In this document: piece after piece, positions 58,160 through 64,000 of the stretch
Layout of the letters: every line of letters starts with the position of its first letter
Numbering within the stretch: the stretch's first letter is position 1
Source of the DNA: Mycolicibacterium neoaurum ATCC 25795
GTDB lineage: Bacteria; Actinomycetota; Actinomycetes; Mycobacteriales; Mycobacteriaceae
Direction of reading: 5' to 3'
NCBI RefSeq assembly: GCF_000691525.1
Contig: NZ_JMDW01000023.1
Location: forward strand, 1 to 64,000
Length of the DNA stretch: 64,000 bases
Made by a program: the position numbers and the translations under genes
Notes under the pieces: generated by a model
Databases searched by the model: none
What the model saw: only the letters and a program-made list of their open reading frames with translations
Told to the model about the DNA's origin: nothing

Positions 58160-59020
58160 ATGGCAGCTAATGCGGTCGAGCTGACTGTCGAGCAAGCCTG
58201 GTACATCGCGGATACGACGGGTTGTGGGTCGTTTCCGTGGGCGCTGGCAATCACGCCGCCCTACAGCGAACCGTCTGCCGCGGAAGAGTTCGCGACCGAT
58301 CGGAACGCCGAGCTGACCGAGCTGGGTGTGATGTCCGGCAGCGGGGTCGTCAATCCTGCTGTCGCAGGGTGGATAAGGCAGACCTGCCAGGCCCGGCAGT
58401 GGCTGGAGATGCGCGTCGTTGCCCCGCACGGTGACATGCTTCGCGGCCTCGTGGGCAGGTCCGGGGATGCCACGGTGGTGGCATTGCGCAGCGGCGGCTT
58501 GGTGACGTTCACCGCCATGGACATCCACGCCGCTCGTGATCTGGTGCCGGTCCTGGTTTCCGGACTCACTGGTCGGTCACCGGCACAGTTCGACGACTTC
58601 ACCGTGCCGGTCCGGGCCGGCGCCCGCGCCGACGAGAAGCTGAGAGCCGGCGCCGATCTGACCGAGATCCTCGCTTATTTGGGGATCTCGTCCTCGGCTC
58701 GTCCTGTCGTCGAGTCGGTGTTCACCGGACGGCGTAGCTATGTCGAGATCGTGGCCGGGGAGCACCGCGACGGCCACCGGGTCAGCACCGAAGTCGGTGT
58801 CAGTGTGATCGACTGCCCGGCCGGTCGCATCCTGGCCAGTCCGGAAAGGGCCTTCGACGGAGAGTGGGTGTCCACCTTCACGCCGGGAACAGACACCGCC
58901 ATCGCCGCGGCGATCGACAGCCTCATCGCCTCCCTGCCTGGCGGCCCGTGGTTCGCCCCAGCCACGCATAACCGAGATTTCGACCAGAGAACGGAAAACC
59001 GATGCCCGACAACACTGTGA
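58160..59020 (+). CDS. espG3: ESX-3 secretion chaperone EspG3
   Basis: A 286-residue cytosolic chaperone with the EspG alpha/beta fold. It starts NAVELTVEQAWYIADTTGCGSFPW, a strongly conserved EspG3 segment, and contains PVRAGARADEKLRAGADLTEIL. EspG proteins bind the tip of PE-PPE dimers and keep them soluble before secretion. It starts on the base after the esxH stop and overlaps the eccD3 start by 19 bp. Confidence 0.95.
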   Translation: MAANAVELTVEQAWYIADTTGCGSFPWALAITPPYSEPSAAEEFATDRNAELTELGVMSGSGVVNPAVAGWIRQTCQARQWLEMRVVAPHGDMLRGLVGRSGDATVVALRSGGLVTFTAMDIHAARDLVPVLVSGLTGRSPAQFDDFTVPVRAGARADEKLRAGADLTEILAYLGISSSARPVVESVFTGRRSYVEIVAGEHRDGHRVSTEVGVSVIDCPAGRILASPERAFDGEWVSTFTPGTDTAIAAAIDSLIASLPGGPWFAPATHNRDFDQRTENRCPTTL

Positions 59021-60411
59021 TGCCGATCGTGCGGGTGGCTGTGCTGGCAGCCACGGGCGGTGATGCGGCGGGGCGCCTGACCGAGCTGGCACTGCCGGCC
59101 GGCCTGCCGCTGCGCGAGATCATCCCGGCAGTTCAACGCACAGTGCTGCCCACCGACGACACGGTAGACATTGCGCCGGCTCAACTGAGCCTGGCGCCCA
59201 TCGGGGGCGCGCCGTTCAGCTTGGACGCCACGTTGGACACAGTGGGTGTCGTCGATGGCGACCTACTCGCACTGCAGGAGATCCCGGCCGGACCGTCCGC
59301 GCCGCGCATCGTCGAGGACATCGCCGACGCGGCCGTGATCTTCTCCGCCGCGCGCGAATTGCCCTGGGGCCATGAGCATATCCAGCGTGCCGCCGCAGGC
59401 GCAGTCATCGCGTTGATCCTGCTCGGCGCGGCACTGGCAACTTCTGTGCGGCTGATCACCGGTCACTCCGCCGGATTGTTCGCCGTCGCCGGCCTTGCGG
59501 CCGCGACGGTGGTCGCTTCGTTCGCCGCGCGGGTGCGGCACCCGAAGCTGGGCACCGCGCTGGCGTTGACCGCGCTGGTTCCGGTCGCCGCGGCATTCGG
59601 TCTGGCCGTGCCTGGTGAAGTCGGTGCGTCCCAGGTCCTGTTGGCCGCTGCCGGTGTCGCCGCTTGGTCGGTGATCAGCATCGTGGTGTTCGAACGCGGG
59701 ATCGCAGCCTTCACCGCGGCGACCGTCCTTGGCGTTGGCGTGATGATCTTTGCCGCACTGGCAACCATCTGGGATATGACCGATGTGCGGATCGGCACCG
59801 GGCTGATCGTCTTCGCCCTGCTGGTCACCGTGCAGGCCGCCCGCCTGTCAGCGTTGTGGGCCCGGCTGCCGGTGCCGGTCATCCCCGCTCCGGGTGACCC
59901 GACTCCGTCGGCTCAACCGCTGCGCGTGCTGGAGGACCTCCCGCGGCGCGTCCGGGTGACCGACGCGCATCAGACCGGCTTTCTGGCCGCCGGCGTGCTG
60001 CTCTCGGTGATGGGCTCGCTGATCCTGGTCGGTGGTCAGTCGTCCGTATCGCCGTGGGCGTGGGTGTTGGTGGTCGTCGCGACATTGGGTACCACGGTGC
60101 GCGCCAGGGTGTGGGACTCCGCGTCGTGCAAGGCGTGGTTGTTGAGCCAATCATTCCTGCTCCCTGCAGGTCTGTTGGTGGTGTTCGCCTCGACAGATCG
60201 GTATACCGCGGCGTGGTGGGCGTTGGGCGCACTGATCGTGGTGGCGGGCTGCTGGCTCGTTGCCGCGCTGAATCCGCGGGTGGCAACACCGGAGACCTAT
60301 TCATTGCCCGCTCGCCGGTTGTTCGGTTTCGCCGCCGCGGCCCTGGATGCCTCGGTGATCCCGGTGGCCGCATATCTGCTGGGGCTGTTCGAGTGGGTGC
60401 TGAACCGATGA
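59002..60411 (+). CDS. eccD3: ESX-3 membrane channel component EccD3
   Basis: A 469-residue protein with an N-terminal ubiquitin-like domain (about 8-95; VRVAVLAATGGDAAGRLTEL, then VDGDLLALQEIP) and eleven predicted transmembrane helices, for example AAGAVIALILLGAALATSVRL and AWWALGALIVVAGCWLVAAL. EccD forms the dimeric barrel of the membrane pore. ATG 59002 lies within espG3, and its stop overlaps the mycP3 start by 4 bp. Length agrees with M. tuberculosis EccD3 (472). Confidence 0.96.
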   Translation: MPDNTVMPIVRVAVLAATGGDAAGRLTELALPAGLPLREIIPAVQRTVLPTDDTVDIAPAQLSLAPIGGAPFSLDATLDTVGVVDGDLLALQEIPAGPSAPRIVEDIADAAVIFSAARELPWGHEHIQRAAAGAVIALILLGAALATSVRLITGHSAGLFAVAGLAAATVVASFAARVRHPKLGTALALTALVPVAAAFGLAVPGEVGASQVLLAAAGVAAWSVISIVVFERGIAAFTAATVLGVGVMIFAALATIWDMTDVRIGTGLIVFALLVTVQAARLSALWARLPVPVIPAPGDPTPSAQPLRVLEDLPRRVRVTDAHQTGFLAAGVLLSVMGSLILVGGQSSVSPWAWVLVVVATLGTTVRARVWDSASCKAWLLSQSFLLPAGLLVVFASTDRYTAAWWALGALIVVAGCWLVAALNPRVATPETYSLPARRLFGFAAAALDASVIPVAAYLLGLFEWVLNR

Positions 60412-61838
60412 CTCGGGATTTCGGCGCGTTGACGTTCGGTGAGCGAACGTCAGCGCGCCGAAATCGCCGGGGGAGAGGCGCGACGTTCGCCGCTGCGGTC
60501 ATGGTCGCCCTGGTGGCCAGCCCGGGGGCCGGCGCTGTCACGCCCCCGGAGGTTGACGCCGCCGTGACGCCCCCACCGGGTACTGCGGGCCCGCTACGCA
60601 CCATGACCCAGCGCAGCGCGTGCTCGGTGACCGGCGTGATACCCGGTACCGATCCCGCGGCGGTGAGCCCCAACCAGCTGTCGCTGGACCTCGACGACGC
60701 ATGGCGCTACAGCCGCGGTGCGGGTCAGACCGTCGCCGTGATCGACACCGGTGTGCAGCCCGGGCCTCGGTTGACCAATGTCGAGGCCGGTGGCGATTTC
60801 GTCGGTGCCACAGACGGACTGACCGACTGCGACGGACACGGCACCATGGTCGCCGGGCTGATAGCAGGCCAACCGGGTGATGACGGCTTCTCGGGGGTTG
60901 CTCCGGGTGCACGGCTGCTGTCCATCCGGCAGACATCCGGCAAGTACGCCCCGAACCAGCCCGGTGAGGATCCGATGATCGCCGAGGCGAGTAACGACAT
61001 CGCGACGCTGGCGCGCGCGGTGGTGCGTGCGGCCGATCTGGGCGCCCAGGTCATCAACATCTCCTCGGTGGCCTGTGTGCCCGCGACCACCACCATCGAC
61101 CAACGCGAGCTCGGTGCCGCATTGCGTTACGCCGCAGTGGAAAAGGATGTCGTCATCATCGCCGCCGCCGGTAACACCGGAGGGGGGATCGCCGGCGGGA
61201 CGGCATGTGCAGCCAACCCGCTGACCGACCCGAACCGTCCCGACGACCCGCGCAACTGGGCAGGCGTCACCTCGATCTCGACGCCGTCGTGGTGGCAGCC
61301 CTATGTGTTGTCCGTCGGTGCGCTCGGCTCGGCGGGGGAGCCCGCATCGTTCAGCATGTCCGGTCCGTGGGTGGGTCTTGCCGCGCCGGGGGAGAACATC
61401 ACCTCGGTCAGCAACAGCACCGAGGGTGGACTGGCCAACGGCCAGCCCAACGAGAAAGGCGAGCTGGCTCCGGTTGCGGGCACCAGCTATGCCGCAGCGT
61501 ACGTTTCCGGTGTGGCAGCCTTGGTGCGCAGCAGGTTTCCCGAACTTTCGGCGACCCAGGTGGTGCGCCGATTGACCGTGACCGCCCGCGGCGCCGATCG
61601 CTCACCGTCATCACTGGTGGGCGCGGGCACCATAGACCCGGTTGCCGCCCTGACTTGGGATGTGCCGGGTCCCGCCAGCCCACCGGCAACAACCAAAGAT
61701 GTTGCGGCTCCGCCCGATCCGGTGATACCGGACCACACCGGACGCAATATCGCCTATATCGGTGCGGGTCTGCTGGCAGTGATCGCCGCCGTGACCGCCG
61801 TGACCGCAACTCAACGACGGAAGGATACCGCCGCATGA
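60408..61838 (+). CDS. mycP3: ESX-3 mycosin protease MycP3
   Basis: A 476-residue subtilisin-like serine protease. The catalytic triad is Asp113 (AVIDTGV), His144 (DGHGTMVAG) and Ser360 (GTSYAAA). A basic N-region and hydrophobic core (FAAAVMVALVASPGAGA) make a Sec-type signal, and a C-terminal helix (YIGAGLLAVIAAVTAVTA) with an RRK stop-transfer anchors it in the membrane. ATG 60408 overlaps the eccD3 stop. Codons 4-20 coincide with a 49-bp palindrome that extends the signal N-region, making the protein slightly longer than M. tuberculosis MycP3 (461). Confidence 0.95.
   Translation: MTRDFGALTFGERTSARRNRRGRGATFAAAVMVALVASPGAGAVTPPEVDAAVTPPPGTAGPLRTMTQRSACSVTGVIPGTDPAAVSPNQLSLDLDDAWRYSRGAGQTVAVIDTGVQPGPRLTNVEAGGDFVGATDGLTDCDGHGTMVAGLIAGQPGDDGFSGVAPGARLLSIRQTSGKYAPNQPGEDPMIAEASNDIATLARAVVRAADLGAQVINISSVACVPATTTIDQRELGAALRYAAVEKDVVIIAAAGNTGGGIAGGTACAANPLTDPNRPDDPRNWAGVTSISTPSWWQPYVLSVGALGSAGEPASFSMSGPWVGLAAPGENITSVSNSTEGGLANGQPNEKGELAPVAGTSYAAAYVSGVAALVRSRFPELSATQVVRRLTVTARGADRSPSSLVGAGTIDPVAALTWDVPGPASPPATTKDVAAPPDPVIPDHTGRNIAYIGAGLLAVIAAVTAVTATQRRKDTAA
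60417..60465. repeat. 49-bp palindrome inside the mycP3 start
   Basis: Arms of 22 bases (60417-60438 and 60444-60465) around GTGAG, with one T-G pair; the left arm starts GATTTCGGCGCG and the right arm ends CGCGCCGAAATC. It has the same 49-bp length and GATTT/AAATC ends as the palindromes at 18302 and 19251. It begins nine bases after the mycP3 start and is fully translated. Confidence 0.88.
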
Positions 61839-62719
61839 CGGTCCGACTCGCGCTGGCGCTGCTGTTCATCGTGGCCGCAGTGCTGGCCTACCCCTACCGG
61901 AGCACCACCGAACAGTGGGTTCTGGGTGTCTCGGTGGTCGTCGTGATCGGACTCTTCGCTTGGTGGCGTGGGGATTTCGCGACGACCAAACTCGCCCGAC
62001 GGTGGGCGATCTGGCGAGGCAACCGCGGCGGTACGCGCCGGCCGGCCCGTGTGACCACCGCGACCGTGGTGCTGGGCATCGAGGATCCACTGGATGACGA
62101 ACTACCGGTGGGGCTGATCGCCGGTTATGCCGAGCGCTACGGACTACGGCTGGACAAGGTGCGCATCACCAGCCGGGAGGTCGGCGGGCAGGTCCAGCAT
62201 TGGATCAGCCTGACTCTGGATGCCGAGCAGAACCTGTCTGCACTACAGGCACGTTCGGCGCAGATCCCCGTCGCCCAGACCACCGAGACCGTGGCCCGCC
62301 GGCTGGCCGACCACCTGCGGGAGGGCGGTTGGACGGTCACCGCGGCGCAGCACGCCCCGCGACCGGTGTCAGATTCGGCCAAGGAAACCTGGCGTGCATT
62401 GACCGACGAGTCGGGCTTCCTGACCGCCTACCGGATTCCGGTCGATGTGTTGGCCGCCACGTTGGATCAGTTGCGGGCGTATCCCTGCGAGGAACGCTGG
62501 ACGGCAGTCGAATTCGGCCCTGAATCGGTGACCTCGGTGGCCGCGCTGCGCTCGGCAGCCCGGCCGGCCGGAGCGCCCCCGGTCGCAGGGCTTTCTGTGC
62601 TCGGCGGACGTCAACGGTCGACTCTCGACGCACTCGATCCTTTTTCGGGGCACCGATTGCCCGGACACCAGCCCGCCGGAACGCTCGCCGACCAGCTGCG
62701 CTGGCCCTCGACAGTGTGA
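61835..62719 (+). CDS. eccE3: ESX-3 membrane component EccE3
   Basis: A 294-residue protein with two N-terminal transmembrane helices (ALALLFIVAAVLAYPY and WVLGVSVVVVIGLFAWW) followed by a periplasmic or cytosolic glycosyltransferase-like domain of about 220 residues. EccE is the peripheral component of the type VII membrane complex. ATG 61835 overlaps the mycP3 stop by 4 bp. It is somewhat shorter than the M. tuberculosis protein (331), mainly at the C-terminus. Last gene of the operon. Confidence 0.93.
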   Translation: MTVRLALALLFIVAAVLAYPYRSTTEQWVLGVSVVVVIGLFAWWRGDFATTKLARRWAIWRGNRGGTRRPARVTTATVVLGIEDPLDDELPVGLIAGYAERYGLRLDKVRITSREVGGQVQHWISLTLDAEQNLSALQARSAQIPVAQTTETVARRLADHLREGGWTVTAAQHAPRPVSDSAKETWRALTDESGFLTAYRIPVDVLAATLDQLRAYPCEERWTAVEFGPESVTSVAALRSAARPAGAPPVAGLSVLGGRQRSTLDALDPFSGHRLPGHQPAGTLADQLRWPSTV

Positions 62720-62729
62720 CGCGGGAGGG

Positions 62730-63920
62730 TCAGAACATGTACGGCCGCAGGAACCGGGTCATCCGACGCAAGTAATCGGGCTGGCTGACGTGCAGCACGT
62801 GGTTACCGGGGAACCAGTGGAATTTGCACCGGTCCCAGTGTTGCCAGAGCAGTTCGGCCTGCTGCGGTGGCGCCAGCTTGTCGCCCAGTCCGGCGATGAT
62901 CAGCCTGCGCTCCTTGGGGACCAGTGGCGCGTAGTTCAGCGGTGAATGGAACATCGTCGCGGCATCCGATCGCGACTTGTCGACATGGCTGAGTCGATTA
63001 CCCAGACGGACAAGCATGTTCGCCGGGAACCAGTCATCGAAGGCGGCTTCCGGTGTTACCACCGGGACGTTCGGGATGACCGCTTGGATGCGGTCGTCGA
63101 CCGAGGCGATCAATGCCGAGGTGTACCCGCCCAGTGACATACCGGTCAGCGCGATCCGGTCGACGCCGGTGTACTCCAGATAGTCGATGACCGAACGGAA
63201 ATCGTGCACCGCCTGGGCCATCGCCTCGGCGAAACCGGGCATGCCGTCGGCGAAGTAGCCGTATCCGCTATAGGGCGAATTGGATTCGGCACGCATCCCG
63301 TGGAAGGGCAGCGTGTAGAGCAGCACGTCGTAGCCGGAACGGTAGAACCACGGCAACGAGAAGAACAGGCCGTTGAACAGATACGCCGACCCCATGAAGC
63401 CGTGGATCAGGCACAGGGTGGGTCGGGGACCGTCGCCGTGTACCCAGTGTTGGGCGTGCACGACATTGTTGCGTGCATATCCGGCGCGCTGGTCGCGCAG
63501 TGCCGGGTTGATCGCCCGAAAACTGCTGTTGAAACGGATGTTGTAGACCGAGCCGTGGGCGATCGAGGATGCCAGCAGGTTCGCCGGCCGAGAAGACACC
63601 CGGGGCGGTTCGGTCGGTGCGGGGAACGAGAGCGTCGGATCATGCTCGGCTGCCAGGTCGATGTAGAACTGCAGCGCGGCGTCCTCATCGTGCACCGAAC
63701 CGGGACGAAGCGCCGCGCCTGCCAGCTTGGGCAGCATCGCCGCCCCGACGATCGAGGCCACCGTGGTGCGCAGCGCCAGATCGGCGACCGCGGAGGCATC
63801 CACCACCAGCCGCTGCTGACGGGTCAGATCCGCCCGCCGGGGTAGTCCGCGGGCAGTCGCGTCGGCGCCGGGGACATCGGGGACGGGGATCGGCGGATCG
63901 AGCGGTTGCGCTTGGGTCAC
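62730..63920 (-). CDS. Alpha/beta hydrolase, Rv0293c-like
   Basis: A 396-residue protein with a C-terminal alpha/beta hydrolase fold. Features are CLIHGFMGSAYLFNG (oxyanion HG), the nucleophile elbow IALTGMSLGGYTSALIAS, RRLIIAGLGDKLAPPQQ with the likely acid, and the catalytic His in WFPGNHVLHVSQP. An N-terminal helical region of about 130 residues precedes it. It matches the Rv0293c family that follows ESX-3. GTG 63920 with AGAGAGG upstream is preferred; a TTG at 63950 would extend it. It converges on eccE3 (10 bp between stops). Confidence 0.87.
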   Translation of the reverse strand: MTQAQPLDPPIPVPDVPGADATARGLPRRADLTRQQRLVVDASAVADLALRTTVASIVGAAMLPKLAGAALRPGSVHDEDAALQFYIDLAAEHDPTLSFPAPTEPPRVSSRPANLLASSIAHGSVYNIRFNSSFRAINPALRDQRAGYARNNVVHAQHWVHGDGPRPTLCLIHGFMGSAYLFNGLFFSLPWFYRSGYDVLLYTLPFHGMRAESNSPYSGYGYFADGMPGFAEAMAQAVHDFRSVIDYLEYTGVDRIALTGMSLGGYTSALIASVDDRIQAVIPNVPVVTPEAAFDDWFPANMLVRLGNRLSHVDKSRSDAATMFHSPLNYAPLVPKERRLIIAGLGDKLAPPQQAELLWQHWDRCKFHWFPGNHVLHVSQPDYLRRMTRFLRPYMF

Positions 63921-64000
63921 GGCTGCCTCTCTCGGGCGTTCGCGGGCCAACTGATGCTAGCCCGGCCGAACCGACGGTATCGGTCAGTCCGGTTCTGGTG
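63921..64000. other. Right edge, upstream region of the Rv0293c-like gene
   Basis: Eighty bases upstream of the hydrolase start, presumably its promoter and the beginning of a divergent promoter for a gene outside the window. No ORF, repeat or RNA was recognised in it. Confidence 0.5.

Overview
The window is high-GC DNA from a non-tuberculous, probably fast-growing mycobacterium (Mycolicibacterium type). The main evidence is a complete ESX-3 type VII secretion locus at 48.2-62.7 kb. It sits downstream of a gene order matching, from memory, the M. tuberculosis Rv0269c-fadD2-fadE6-Rv0272c-Rv0276 and Rv0282-Rv0293c block. F420-type oxidoreductases, a DUF222/13E12 HNH remnant and an LldD2-type lactate dehydrogenase agree with this. 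No rRNA, tRNA, CRISPR array, prophage or insertion sequence was recognised.

Left part (0-24 kb) is accessory metabolism. After a truncated HNH endonuclease end come a LysR regulator, a DASS anion transporter and a TenA pair. An amide-utilisation locus follows (4.5-11.5 kb) with two arms diverging from one 105-bp gap. The left arm is MarR regulator, FmdA/AmdA-type amidase, SDR and PfpI-like protein. The right arm is AmiC-type amide sensor, AmiS channel, AmiE nitrilase-fold amidase and AmiB AAA ATPase. Then come lldD2, an F420-type reductase, a rhodanese, a DszA/DszC-like monooxygenase pair, a DUF559/AbiEi-like gene enclosed by two near-identical 49-bp palindromes, and a sugar-type ABC transporter with a twin-arginine binding protein.

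Middle part (23.9-33.3 kb) is a long minus-strand operon of the MSMEG_0565-0572 type (Nit1C class). Its genes encode a nitrogen-starvation protein, a nitrilase, a small protein, a flavoprotein monooxygenase, an atypical radical SAM enzyme, a GNAT-AIR synthase fusion, a second nitrilase-fold protein that has lost two of its three catalytic residues, a glycosyltransferase, and probably a thioesterase. A divergent ArgP-like LysR gene lies across a 294-bp gap that holds a possible GlnR-like site. This is the most interesting system in the window; its end product cannot be read from the sequence.

From 33.3 to 48 kb the genes are a ferritin-like protein, a TetR/Acg-nitroreductase pair, a STAS protein followed by a 20-codon ORF and terminator, a stand-alone LigD-type polymerase, fadD2, an SDR, fadE6, a D-2-hydroxyacid dehydrogenase, an alpha/beta hydrolase, two TetR regulators, a VOC protein and an MpaB-family oxygenase. 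The ESX-3 operon (eccA3-eccB3-eccC3-PE5-PPE4-esxG-esxH-espG3-eccD3-mycP3-eccE3) is intact and preceded by two IdeR-like iron boxes. A 49-bp palindrome forms part of the mycP3 coding start. An Rv0293c-like hydrolase closes the window.
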